DNA from: Rostratula benghalensis
Lineage: Eukaryota > Chordata > Aves > Charadriiformes > Rostratulidae
Direction: 5' to 3'
NCBI GenBank assembly: GCA_013399305.1
Contig: VXAI01000273.1
Coordinates: 485,061-549,060 of the forward strand
Length of the DNA stretch: 64,000 bases
Each line of letters begins with the position of its first letter. Positions within the stretch are counted from its first letter, which is position 1. The position numbers and the translations under genes are program-made. Under the pieces are notes generated by a model. It did not search any database, was not told where the DNA came from, and saw only the letters and a program-made list of their open reading frames with translations. Positions 50,656 to 63,600 of this stretch are shown piece by piece.

Positions 50656-52003
50656 AGCAGCATCACACTGGTTGCAGTGTGGTCAAGCACCACTAAAGGG
50701 GCTTTCAAGAGGACTGTCAAGCCAGAGCCCAGTCTCAACCTCACTGAAAAATGGTCCAGAGTCTCTGCAGATTCTTTTCAGTGTGGTGAAGCCAGAATCT
50801 CGTTCTCACCATTCACTTCATGAAAAGATTTGCTAAATGAGAATATGGGTGATGGAAACAAGACCCACATATTCAAATTATAATAAATATAATGGCTATA
50901 TTCATATAACTACTGTAATTAGTAACTCTTTCCAGTAGCTTTAAAAAAAGGGGGGAACGGGTAATGCAGAAAGAAACACATTCTCCAAGTGCTTCTGGCT
51001 AAGGGGAGAAGGATAAAAGAAACAGAAATCCTTAATAAACCATTAGAATTTCATGGATGTCCAATGCTGATGCATTTTCAGCTTTCATAAAAATACATTT
51101 CCAAGACTAAAAGTGATAATTTATTATGACAGACTCTCTCTGGTTGCCAAAAAACATGAAAAATTTGAGAACTAAATCCTAACAAACACATCCTGTAAAA
51201 TATTAGCATAATGTATACATGAAACACAACAGCACAATGTCAGTGACATGTTTATCTGCTTTGCTATTTAAAACACTTCTGATTGTTCCATTTGGAACTG
51301 AGCTAGCAGAGACAAACCATCATATGCAGAGAAATCTCACAATGATAGTACAATGTGTACTATGCTAAGGAAAGATTCATAAAATAGCATTTATTAAAAT
51401 GAAACCCAGTCAACCACTAAGCTACCTCTGTTGCAATTTTACAGCTATAAAGCCTTTGGTATTAGACGCCAATTAGTGATTTTATTATAAAGATGTTCAA
51501 TGTCAAGATAACACTTCTTCTCATTTCTGGCAGTGACACTGAATGGTGGATAGAAGAAATGACTTCAGGAAAGCTTAGCTGACCATCTGCTTAGGCCTGC
51601 TCACTCACTGATGATTAATCCTTTCCCTGGAGGACAATGTCTCCATGTGTTTCTCTTGCTGTCTTTTTGATGTCACAAAAAGAGGTTGATAAACACATTC
51701 AAGTCACAATTAAAAAACATTTTAACTGACCAGTTGCCACCGATGATATTATTAAGACAGTTTTAGTCACTGTTGTAACAATGTGTTTAGTAGTGTTGAT
51801 GTGAAGTGGAGATGAAGTTTCTTTCATGTGCTTTCTACCTATTTTTATGTTTAAGTGACATTTAAATGTTTACCTTGATGCTTGCAAACAGGCAGTTTGC
51901 AAGGGGCATGGTGAGAGGGTTGTTTTTTACCCCTACAAGAGCAAAACCTCTGAAAACAGTATTTGCAGGACCACAAGGTGGCTGCTGTGTTCTGCTGCCT
52001 GGA

Positions 52004-52046
52004 GGGATAGGGGGTGGGAGTGGGAATGGGGAGGAGGACGAGGGGG
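52004..52046 (+). other. G-quadruplex motif
   Basis: G runs at 52004-52006, 52010-52014, 52016-52018, 52022-52024 and 52028-52031 have loops of 3, 1, 3 and 3 bases; another run of five G follows at 52042-52046. With such short loops this is the strongest quadruplex candidate in the window. Confidence 0.8.
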
Positions 52047-53243
52047 AGCAAAAGACCCAACAGAGATTTTAGCTGGATTGCAGCAATTACTTCTAGACCG
52101 ATACATGCTTCTGTCAAATGCACAAGTGGTTGATTTCCCATTTCTTCACCACAGGCCAGAGCACAGTGGTGGGCACATGGGCCTCGTGAACACATGGGAG
52201 TCACACATGTGCAGGGACATCTTGCTGGTGATAGGGAAGCTGTTATAATAATGAGGAGAGCTGTGTTGGCTCCCACCTGCCCTCTTTTCTCTCACGAATG
52301 ATGGCATGAATTTTGCTCTGTGTGGGAGGCAGGTTCATGCTCGTGACTTGACTGAGCTGTCCCGATGGAAGAGGTGATTAGTGCAGGACTAACTGCTGAC
52401 AAATGAGAGGACCAGCTTTCATGAGGACTGGCAGTCACAGAGCTCAGCACCTCTAGCCACAGCATTACTTTCTATTTGTATTATCAAATAAGGATTTAGG
52501 GAGCCAATGTCCACTGCCCAGGGTCTGACCTTTCATCTCTTCTCCAGGCTTTTATTGCATAGCACATACTTTTATTCCTCCAATTGGTCTGCATGTGCAG
52601 ACAACAAAATCACATTTCTTGGCAATACCAGAATGGAAGCAGTATAATTCCCAAGTAGCTGGGCTGACTTATTTATCACCTCTACCTGATTTAGAGCAAA
52701 TTTATCCAGCAGAAGGGTTAATGATGCTCTGCTTGCAGTTGATTCCGAATATTGTCCTGCACCTATGATAGCAGTGGTTTTCCAACTCTTTATCCACATA
52801 ATTATATTTACTTTCATGTTGTCTCATATTTAGAGTTCATCAATCCCTATCAAATAAAATGTATTGAGCACCTGATAAGTCAGAAATCAAATAACCTCAA
52901 AGGAACTGTAAGATCTACAGATGTAAATCTACATTCCTGCGCAGGCATCATGGGGGTACTTTGATTTCACAATTCTAGTGACTAATTCAAGTGTCTCTTC
53001 ACAGATCACCTCTTAGAGTTTCCTTTACCTTTACCAGACCTATACCTACATCATTGCCTCTCATGGGAGTAAGGGACTTAAACTATCCTGTGACTTGGCA
53101 TTTCTACCTCTCTGAAAATTTCCAAACACACCGCCTTTCAGTATCAAAATGAGTCCATGTTTTCTAGGAGTTTGACTCAGAGAACTGCTGCTGCCCCTTC
53201 TGTGGCTCTGCAGGGTGGAGACAAACACTTCTTGGTACAACCA

Positions 53244-53262
53244 CCCCCCCTCCCCCCCGCCC
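53244..53262. repeat. C-rich tract
   Basis: Two runs of seven C separated by one T, followed by GCCC. On the minus strand it is a G-rich tract able to form a quadruplex by splitting the long runs. Confidence 0.8.
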
Positions 53263-53705
53263 TTGCAAGCTGGCTTCTCTCAACAGGAATTTTGTTCGTG
53301 AATTGAGGTCACGATATGGCCCTGAATGGTCCTACCTCTCCTTTTGTTGTAATGCCTTAGCTTCACATGCATGTATAAAGCAGGGTAAGGTTAGGGAAGT
53401 GCACTATAATTACCTGGCAAAGTTATTAGATGTGCCAATAATACCATCTTCAACATGAAAAGGTAAAGAAAAGGTTCTCCCCTTGAAACAGAAACATTTA
53501 TTACTATTTTAGCTTAAATTTGCCCCAAAATACTCCTAACAAAAGGTGTTTTTTTCAATTCTACAGACCTTAGAAATTAATGTAAGATGTGACACAACAG
53601 GACACTAATAACTTGTGAGGGAGGACATAAGGAGAGAAGTAGAAAGTGGTTACTTGTTGAAGGCAGATTTGACCTCTGATTTCATTGACAAGATATGGAC
53701 TGGGA

Positions 53706-53762
53706 GTTTCAAAAGCCCTGCGGTGACTTAGAAAACCAAGTCTCATTGACTTTTAATCAACT
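53706..53762. repeat. Possible fossil amniote repeat
   Basis: GAGTTTCAAAAGCCC, GTGACTTAGAAAACCAAGTC and TCATTGACTTTTAATC occur in the order of an old repeat I know from turtle and bird DNA (TTTCAAAAGCACCTAAGTGA, then TTAGGAGCCTAAGTCCCATT and GACTTTCAATGG). Match by memory. Confidence 0.4.
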
Positions 53763-54557
53763 AGACATTTTTGAAATTCATGCAGATAATGAGTAAGCAA
53801 GTTTACAGTTCAATCCAACCTGTACTGAAGTTGATGGTAACTATCTTTATGAAAGATAGAACCAGTCCTTAATTAGATTTCCTGTAGGCATTGCAGGGGC
53901 AGGGGGAAATAATAAAGTGGTGGTTTATATAAGGAAAGGGTAGTGGCCTTGCAGTTTATGAGTTCAGAAGGAGCATTTCATGGTATTAGAGCAAAGATAG
54001 ACATGGAAAGAGATGAAAAGCAGGATGTAGTAACTCACATCACTGGTGGAAAGGTCTAGGTAGTGTGACATAGCAAGATTACCTGTGACAAGAAGGAAAA
54101 GCCAAACAGCTTGAATATCATGAGAAAAGGTAATAAGTTGGTGTGGCACAAAAGACTAAATTAGTGGAGAAATATAACAGGAGAGATGAAAAGATGATTA
54201 CAGATGATTTTGACTGAAGTATTTTTTCCATAGAATGGTAGCAGGAATGTAATACAAAAAAAAAAAAAAAAGGGAATAAGGAAAGGGACAAGATCTTAAA
54301 TTGTGTATCAGTGAGAAAAAGTTGGTGCTTATAAATGGTTTCTTTGGAAATAATCAAGATATATATATACCAATTTTCAGTGGAATTGCGTAGATGTTTT
54401 ATAAGGGGAGAGGAGGAATAACCCTTGTAGAGGCTCTCAAGGGATGGTTGCTGACATGGAAAACCATTTGCCCCAATCAAACTTTTGGTTTTAATCTGAG
54501 CTGAAGGATCTAAGTCATTTAAGGGTGTTTCTGTTTACCCCTCAAGCTTCCTGGAGG
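53763..54557. other. Non-coding with poly-A tract
   Basis: Purine-rich AT-leaning DNA with A16 at 54256-54271. Some of it may be unrecognisable downstream remains of the L2 fossil that begins just after, but I cannot align it. Confidence 0.4.
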
Positions 54558-54900
54558 CAAGAGAGAAGCTTCTGTGATCAATAGTATCAAATGGCATGGA
54601 GAAGCATAGAGCAATAAATACGAACATGCTTTCTTTTTCAAAAGGAGAGATCATCTACTAGGTAACAGGGTACTTTTCACATCATAACCTAGTAGATGAT
54701 CTTTTTCAAAAGGAGAGATCATCTACTAGGTAACAGGGTACTTTTCACATCATAACCTACATCAGTCAGATCAAACCAATCCAATGTAGTGGTACAGGAT
54801 AAAAAGACTGACTTCTGGTTTATTAGAATTCTTAGAAAATGGAAATTAAGCAGTAGGTGGTACCTTGCGCAAAATTTTGAGGGTGGGCTATTGTAACACA
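54558..54900 (-). mobile_element. Ancient L2-clade LINE fragment (reverse-transcriptase motif A)
   Basis: Read on the minus strand, 54575-54592 encodes FDTIDH, preceded by a hydrophobic run (VFIALCFSM), matching the L2 motif A pattern LLLLDLSAAFDTIDH. Farther upstream in the element (higher coordinates) the fragment has the layout of the LSKILEKV and HSTETAL regions in strongly decayed form. The fragment contains the 60-bp duplication and inverted repeat described separately. No frame survives. Confidence 0.55.
54632..54759. repeat. 60-bp direct duplication joined by an inverted repeat
   Basis: Sixty bases are repeated exactly (54632-54691 and 54700-54759) with an 8-base join. The first copy together with the join forms perfect 15-base inverted arms (54649-54663, beginning GATCATCTACTAGG, and 54687-54701) with a 23-base loop. 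The join is therefore a reverse-complement copy of sequence in the repeat, the signature of a snap-back template switch followed by re-copying. Confidence 0.95.
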
Positions 54901-57229
54901 TTTAGGCAAGTACCAGCTAGTAACAGTTTTTTAAATGTCATTTAAGACTTCATCCTGCAAAAATTTTCTGTGCTTTTTACAGAACCACCGGTTTCTAAAA
55001 TGGACTAGTGACGGTTGTGAGAGGTAAATAAAATTCATTCATTCGCAACATCTAGTTCATAAAGTAGCCAACTTGAAAAAATGCTACACCTCATAATTTT
55101 AGGATATTGTTTGCAATGATAAACCACTTACTCTCTACTTTAGTTTCATATTACCACATATGCTATTTTCTTTCCACTTAAAAAAAGATTAAATCCTTTA
55201 TCCTAAGAATTTTGGCAGAAGAGTAGACAAGACTCTTCCTCTTCATAAAAAAGGCTATCAATTTTTGTTGGATGATTGATAAATTCCAGTTAAAATTTTA
55301 TGACCAAAAATTCCTGACTTGAAACTTTGGAAGCCAAATGATTCAAGAGTTGCAGGAACACTGTTCAAAAATTGAGATACCAAGACTGTCCAGACACTCA
55401 AAACCATAGACTATTACTTTAAAACTGCCTGTTAACTCCATGAGCAGTCCAATTTGAAATTAAACCATAAGCCAAATTGCACTGATGATTGCAAAAGCAG
55501 GAATGGATCTGGCCTATCCTGTTAACTAGAAACCCATTATTAACATGATGCATTTTAAGAGTTGAATCAAATGCTGTTGTGTTTGCAACTGAATTTTACT
55601 AGGGGAAAATCCAGGGAAAAAGAAAATGTTCTACAAAGGTGAGTGTTTTCATGTCTCTTTCTGTGTAATTTGGTTTGTGAGATGTTTCCAAATCATAAAA
55701 AGACAGCTTTATAAACAGAATGAGGAATATGATCCTGAAAGAGGCAATTCCTTGTCCTCATGAAGCAGCGCTCAGATGGCAAAAGAAATTAAGTAAAAAA
55801 TCAAGAGGATAGTGACAGATTTTCATAGAGACATTTCAAAATGTTGGCATTCAAAGTAAATTCAAAGAGATTAAATGGCTTTGAGTAGTCAAGAAACAAA
55901 TCACATAGATCTGTCATCAACATAAAGCTGGAACCTGGAACCATCCCGCTGGCTGAAAAAACAAGAGGAGGAGCACACACCATAGAAATAAGTCTGTATC
56001 AATCAGCTGCAAGTAAAAGGACTGATTCTGATGTTAATTCTAATGAGTCACATAGTCATTTGTGCTATAACTGTGACTGAGGTGTCAATAAAGGTCTACA
56101 AGTATGCTGTGGTCATCAGGACCATTCAGAGGGACTGCTGTCTTGTGACTAGCCCCTGGGACTGCATCTCTCCCTCTGCTGCAAGGAATTTAAGCATCTC
56201 AGACTTCTACCCAAAAGTCACAACTTAGCTCATCTCTAAAAATAAAAAAGAAGTTAGAAAGTCAGATATACCTTATTTTTCTGTTTCAACTCTGTCACTG
56301 TTGGCAGCCTCAATCACTGTTTGGCCATCTCTCCTACAAATGCCCATCTTTTTCTCTGGTGGTTGTTTGTGCCTGGATGCCCCTACCTCTGCTCTTGCTT
56401 GCATCACCAGTCCTCCCACAACACTCTCCCGAGCATCAGCTTCTGTTGGCAACTGTTAGCAGGAAACTGCCCATCATACCTGGCAAATTAAGCTGGAAAC
56501 CAAGAAATAAAAATAGAAAAGTAGACTCCATCTTGAATTAATGCACTGAACTCAGAGATGCACGACTGTAGGAAGATAAATTAGGTGTTGGGAATCACAG
56601 CAGCCACACAATGGGAAGTGCTGGTATTAGCTCTGAAAGATCAAAACAAATCACACAGACACTGCCCTGGGCTATTAGATCTGAATTAAGTAATTAGTTC
56701 ATCAGATCTCCCAAGATCCAGGTGTGTGCTGCAAATCTTAGCTATAAGATGTTTTAAGACAATGTGCACATTATGAAAAGCTAGACAGATGACCAAAGCC
56801 ACATCATCCATTTCACTTGAGTCCTAGTACAATGTCATATGAAATAGCTATTTTAATTTCTCTCTATCTTACTGCCACCAATATAACTAGATAGTGTTTT
56901 CAGCATGGTTATTCCAGAACAAGTCCAGTTATTGCACTTTGCCTGGATTTCCAGCTCCAAGACCAAAGGACTTTTCATCCAGTCTACTTTGTTTTTCATC
57001 CTAATGAAACCACAATGCATGGAGAGGAGATTCCAGAAAACCTGAGCAACTTAAGAGCTTTGCTTTGAACTGGAAGGATGAGTGACAAATGGTCAAAAGC
57101 AACGCACTGTAACAGAAATTCAAATGCCAAAGCCAGTTCAGCTTTCCAAGTATTTGTCTCCCTGTATACATTGTCTAGAACAGCTATCTTCTAGTAAAGG
57201 CTGTTCTAGAGGGACTTTATGTTTGTCAT
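54901..57229. other. Non-coding; weak LINE traces
   Basis: No gene recognised. Apart from the weak L2-like trace at 55800-55990, I see no repeat. Frames are short and domain-free. Confidence 0.45.
55800..55990 (-). mobile_element. Possible L2-like reverse-transcriptase trace
   Basis: On the minus strand 55913-55924 encodes YVDD, preceded by RFQL, resembling the LINE catalytic context FHLYADDTQ. Flanking bases loosely follow the L2 order. It lies on the wrong side of the 54.6 kb fragment to be part of the same copy unless rearranged. A four-residue match can arise by chance. Confidence 0.25.
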
Positions 57230-57692
57230 CTCTATATCAAGAACAATGTTCACTATTTCACATTTCTCAGTAATAGATTTAATTTGCCATGTGTCAGCTC
57301 AATTACTGAGCTGATCTAAGGCACGATGAATATTTCTTGCCACTTGTTTTGTGCTCAGTATGCATCATAATTTAGTATCATCAGCACACTATGGTGGGTC
57401 TTCCTAGCTAGGTAATTTATTTAATATCAAACTATGAATCCAGGTATTAATCACACTTAACTCTTTCCTTTTGGAGGACAAAGATTCCTCAGCACAGAAA
57501 AATCATTTTCTTTCATGTATTTCTATGCCATGTCCTTCTCAGCCCCTGTTAGTTTCATCTTCAGAAACAGCCTGTCATGTAGATCCTTATCAGAGATTTT
57601 CTGAAAACCTAGATAAAATATGTCATATGCACTGCAATTATCTACTTTATAACTCCTAAGCTCATTAAAGAGGTCAATTAGTCATTTTTGCC
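57230..57692 (-). mobile_element. Ancient CR1/L3-like LINE fragment
   Basis: On the minus strand 57574-57633 translates to YDIFYLGFQKISDKDLHD within one frame, matching the CR1 motif A pattern DVIYLDFSKAFDTVPHD at regular spacing. The adjoining GTCAATTAGTC (57673-57683) fits the KGRSCLTNLI region. The lower-coordinate side (GTATCATCAGCACAC, TTAATATCAAACTATGAATCC) fits the catalytic-box and GPVLFN region of the element. Deeply decayed. Confidence 0.6.
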
Positions 57693-60600
57693 TTTTTTTA
57701 AACCCCTTCTGGCAGCCTTAGGTTAGGCTTTGGCTCCTTAATGCAGGCAGTACTCAAACCAACCGAGTGCTCCCAGGAGCCAAGCGCTTCTGCAGCCAGA
57801 GCTGAGTACCAGCACTTTTAGAGGGGAGAAAAGGGAAAAGAGAAGGAAGGTAACTGCCCACCCTTCCACTCATATATTAAATATTGATGAAAAGACTGAG
57901 AAAATAGAGCTGGAAATGTAAGGAAATCACATCTGAGAGAAAAAAAATAATCATGGAGAGAACAGGAGGAAGGGGGGGGCGAATACTGCAGAGCACTTTT
58001 GTAAGCAGAAGCTGAAATTAGCAGGGGGGTTATCTATTTGCAAGCAGAACAAATACAATTAGATGGTCCCCCTGCTAATTTTGGCTTCTGGTTGCACAAG
58101 TGCTCTGCAGGGCACACACCTTCCTTACAATTTCCTCCTGTTCTGTGCTTTCCAGGTGATGTCTGTGAAAACAGCAAAGGAGGAGCGCCTCCATTTTGAG
58201 CACTGACTGTAAGCACCTGGCTAGGATGATTCCTAGCAGCTTGTTAGGAAAATAAGCACATGCAGATTTGGGGTTATTCCTAACAAAACCTTCCTCACAG
58301 CACTGCTCCAGGGTGGTGCACTGCTGGATGAACCACTGCAGCTAAACATCCAAGAGGTCCCATGGCTGCCTCATTCTTTCCCTGCTGGCCCATCTCAGGT
58401 TCTCTGTGGGTCCCAGAGAAGATCACACAGAGTCATGTGAAGATGGAGAAACCCAGCTCAGTGGGGAAGACGGAATAGCGGCAGCTCCAGCTGAAACTCG
58501 ATCTAGGATCCCTCTAGCAGAGTGTGTCTTTCCTCTGGACCACGAACCATCCCCAACTCATCTCCTTGATGTTCTCTCTGCCATTGCTGTGGTGCAATTT
58601 GGAGAAGAGAAATGAAATGGAACAAGAGAATGAAAGAAGGCTATTCCTGCCTCGATCTCATTATCTCTGCTGAAAAAAAATGAGCAATCACAGCAGCGAG
58701 CAACAAAATCTCTAAGGAGTGCTCACTCCAGGCAGAGAAAGCAGCAACGAGGGAAGGAGATCATTAATATGTGCTTTTCAACCAACTGCATTCCAATTTA
58801 TTACTGCACTCTATTTCACTTTTATTAATTTAGGAGTGTTTCTAGTTTACTTTGTAATCTGTGCTCCACATTTTACTGAATTTGATTTCTATTTTCCTTT
58901 TCTATTCTTTTTTCTTGGTTTTGTTTGTCAGTGTTACAGATGATCGTGTTTCCTTCTATTTGCAAGTTTGCTTTATCTATATTTCACAGTTGCAATCTGG
59001 GCTGTCCACTATCTTATTATTGTGTGATAAGTGATATCTGCTATAACTGCACACAAACTCATTTTTCTCTGTTCTTTCACATCCCTTCAAAGTTGGCTCA
59101 TCTGAAATAACAAATTATTGTCTTACAGCTGGCAATTATTAGTTTGGGCTTATTAGTTTTGATCTCTAAGGTAATTTAATTTGTAACCTTATTATAGTTA
59201 CTCATAGCTCAGGACTCTATTTAAAGTCATATTTGGTTTTACCTTCTTAGCTATTAATTGCAATCTAGTTGGGCTCTGCATATAACGGAATGAAGCAATA
59301 CCTTTCTGAACAAATCCTTGCGTCATTTCCTAACACTCATGTATTAAGGGCATCCAATTAATGAGGACAACTTCTGTGTTGAGGTAGGTAATACGTGCTA
59401 CACTATTTGTGATAGTATCTTTTGTGCATACTAGAATTCAGATTAACAACATAACAGGAAGTTTGGTGTTTTTTTTTAATAGAATAAGCCAGTCTGGCAC
59501 TATGACAAGCTAACAGATTTATTAATACCTTAATATCTGTGGTATACTGAGTTTGCTTTTTTTTTTTTCTGTATGCACTTCTTCTATTTATGTCCCTGAT
59601 CCTCCTGTTTCATCCATGCAAGGGGAATTTTATATCCATGCTGAATCCTATAGAAGGGCCTCCGCAGAGGCAGGGATGTGTCTGTCTACAGCAAACGCAC
59701 AAACAGCTGAGTCAGGCCTAACAACAATACTCAGATTTTTTGCATTGCTTCCCAAACTACACATGTTAATTACTAATCTTGTTTCCAAATGGCCTAATAT
59801 ACATTGGATAGGCTTGTACTAAAATTCCTGATGAACTAGAGCTCAGAGAGCTGATGTGGCTGAATTTTTTTAAGAACTTGAGGGAGTTTATAATAATGCA
59901 ATGCAAAGAAAAGCTTCATCCTGAAGGAAGTGTGGATGCTAAGAGGTCAATAGTGAAGTAGAGAAAGCTATTTGCATGGTATCACCAGTAGGAGGTAAAC
60001 ATAGGAACAAAGAGATTTGAGAGTCAGTTATAGTGAACATCTTGGTAATACTGGAAGAGCACTTATGGGTTTTGTCTTACAACTGAAAAGGCTGCACAGC
60101 AGCAGGGAAGTTAAGTAGTCTGTGAATCTGACCCTTCTTATCAAATAGATGATGTTTACTCCCCTTCATTTATTTATTTAAAAGTCTCCTTGTTCGTGAA
60201 GATGCAGTATCTTTTCATTGGGTGGATGTGGGTATGTGTTAACATGCTCCTCTGTTCATTAATGTGATTGTACAAATCTGTGCATTGTTGAGAAATAACT
60301 GTACACATACGCTGCTGTCAAAAAGGTTTTCTGTGGTGATCACCGAGTCCAGTGATAAAACACTATCATTTCAAATTTTGCTAGCACTACAAAAATCTCA
60401 GCCACCTCCCTTATAGGAAGGAGTAGCATTCTGGTTAATGTGAAATAAGACCACCATGGATAAGAGCACTTGGAAAATCTCCACACCATGACTATGACTA
60501 TTTCAAAATACTTCAATGCCCAGACCTTCCAACTGTCATCAGTGCGCAGATCTGCATCTCTGGAATACTAAATCCACTAAAATTCTGTAGCAAAACCATA

Positions 60601-63600
60601 AGTCTGGGAAAGAAAATCCTGTTTTACTCACTAAAAACCATCTTACATACCGTTGCAGCCCTTGGCATTGCAGACCATAGGCATTAAAGGAAAGTGCAAT
60701 GTAGATCAAACGTGGGCTCACCTGCCAGGCAGCATATGTTTTGCTACTGTCAAACCCAAGGGCTCTGTAAAGAATTGAGACAGATGCTTATCTCACCTTC
60801 TGCACCTTTCGGAGAGATCATGTCAGAGAGTCCACATTGTTGGAATGCTTTATAGTGAAACACAGCACCCTTTTTAATGCTAGATTGCCAGCAATCTGAA
60901 GCTTGCTGGTAGAGGTTTTCTTCCACACCAGCCAGCCTTGGGTGTCTTAAGTTTTCCTAAAGTGACACGTTGGAATTCCCTCCACACATACCAACCTGGA
61001 GATATATGAGATTCAGCGAATTGTAAACTTTCACAACTGATTTACATGTTCCAGGTTTTAATACCCTCTCAATTCTTAAACGGATTAAGGAGGACAGTCT
61101 TTAGCTACATTTGACAGAGATTATTCTCGACATGGCCTATTTTTCATAGTAGTCATTTACTGTACTTGGTAATTAGCTATATGGCCTTTTGCATTGATTT
61201 TTCTTTCTGAATCTACTTTAGGTCTGCTCTCTGAATGTTGAATATTGTGTTTAGTGACACCACTTTTGTTTATTCTGCAGTCAGGCATATTTGATAATTC
61301 ATTTATTTTTTCACATGACATAAATTGGCGATGAATAAACTGAGGTTGGAAATAAAATTATTTTGGCTGTGATAGCACGGATAAAAGCCCTGGAATGGCT
61401 GCCCAGTAACAGGAATACTGAGGGCCAAAAACCCAACTGCTTTTTTAGATGAAGCTTAATCAGCTTCTGAAAAGGTTTATAAGACCTAACACAGTGGTTC
61501 TGACAGTGAGAGAATGGGTCCTAAAATACAGAGTGCCTTTTCCAGGCGTATTAGAGATGAGTGTGCATCATCACAAAATATCACAGCATTTTCTTGTGTG
61601 TGCACAAAACAAACAAAAAATTAACCATAGTTTCTTATTTGTAGGCTTTGCTTTGTGCCTTGGAAAGGCTAACTAACTTTGAACAACTACTGTTTCCAGA
61701 TGGGAAGTCTGACTTTCAAAAAATAAAGGGGCACATGCAGACAACTCCTCATACAGCATTCACTTGCAGTTTCTAAGGCTGTACAGGTTAATAGTCAAGC
61801 AAATCCTGCTTTTATGATATGTTCCACAAAGATCAAATAACACTGTACAAGCTTCTGTAAAGCTGCCTTTGCCTTGTGTAGTAATAGATTTGGAATTTGT
61901 TTGTACAGCCTTTTATATTCCCAAACTTAGTTCTATATGCTCAGTCCAGACCTGCTCTTTTACAGGAGCCCATGGAGAACAAAGCATGAAGTTACCACTC
62001 CTTGAGCCTGGGCTCTTCTCTGCATCAGGACAAGAGTCTCAGGGCAGACATGTCAGCACCTCAGGCAAGAGAAAAAGAGTTTTACCATGGAGAGGTATTC
62101 AGGGGCACAGGCTGTGGATGAGTCTCTGTAGCCAGAGATGTTTTAACTGATTCATGGAGTGTTAAAAACAAGAACAACTTTCTGTCACTTAGACGAAAAT
62201 ATTACTTATACTTGGGACTATACCAACCCCAGGGTAAAGGGAGAATCTTTGAGGGTTAATCAGTATCATAAAGTGTCTTAGAACTTTTTCAAACCCTGCT
62301 CTGGATGTCCTCAGCCAGAATGAAGAAGTGGAGTCCACCACCATTACTTATTACAGAGTTTGGTAAGAATGCAACTGGAACCATCCCACTCCATTCACCA
62401 GAAAGCCAGGAGATAATAGAAATGCTAGTTTGCTCTGAACTGAAGAGAGACTTGAAATACAAGTTCAACAACAAAAAGGTATCCATCCCCATCTTGAGGC
62501 AATCTACAATGGTAGGTCTTAAAGAAAATCAGTGTAATAAAAAATCAAGTCAAAGCAATATCTTCTGCAAACTGTTGGTTAATCACAATTATTTTAAATA
62601 TTTAACGTTGGAAGTATGAGGAAAATGCAAAAACTGAATTGAAAAATTATGTGAAGATGTGACAAACTCAGTAACATAACGCCTTTGTATGATGGACTAC
62701 TAATAAAATGCCCTATATAATTTGATGCACAACAAAAATGCCTGAATGTGTCTTGCCATGTATCAGATAAAATGTGGAACACTTATCTGGCATCAAAACT
62801 AGCTGCTATTCCTTCAGCCTCCATCCCACTTGCAATAGCTTTAGAAAGAACAAGACACAGAAGCATAAAAGGGAAGGGAAAGAAGACAATAATAACGATA
62901 TGAAAAATGCCCATTTAATTATGCTCCAGATTTTATCTGTTTCATATCAGCTCTCTCTTTTTCCTTTCCAAGAGAAATAACTGGCATGTGCTGTATTTTG
63001 AAAGTAGATTGACAAAGAAAGAGAATTGGCCATGTCTTCTGGCATGAATTTCCCTCCACAACAGCCCGTGATTGAGTCGGAGCTATTATTCTCACTTTCA
63101 GGTCTGAGTCACTATCAAAAAGGATGTTTTTTCTCCAGTATCCTTTCCAGCAGGGATATACACTGTCTGACAGAAATGGTGCAGAGCACTTCAAGTCCTT
63201 CAGAATTTGGTCTAGCTCTTGCTTTTGACCTGTTCACAGGCCATTCAATAAAAAACACAAAACCAAAAGAAAATAATATTACTGTTCCAATTTTCTTATT
63301 ATCTGCTTTCTTCAATCCTTCTTCTTCAGTTTACTCCATGACAGCATCTAAAATGTTATCTTCTTCACTATAAACACATTGCCTCATGAAAACCCTCACC
63401 TCAATAAATTTGAACTCATCCCCTTTACTCCATACATACAAAAAATATTTGCTCTCACTATAGCTTCTCTTTCATCCTGTCTGCTCTTCTGCCTTCTGCT
63501 CACATGCATCTAAATCCTTCTTCCTAAAGATCAATTGGCATCCTTCTTCTGCTCTGAACTTGAGATAGTCCTTACCTGGCCACTTTAAATTACTTACACA

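Larger units (their letters stand above)
47876..53705. other. Non-coding, G-rich and C-rich tracts only
   Basis: No gene recognised. Frames up to about 140 codons (for example 51851-52276 minus, 48416-48823 plus) have no domain. It contains a quadruplex motif, a C-rich tract and a possible repeat fossil, listed separately. Confidence 0.5.
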
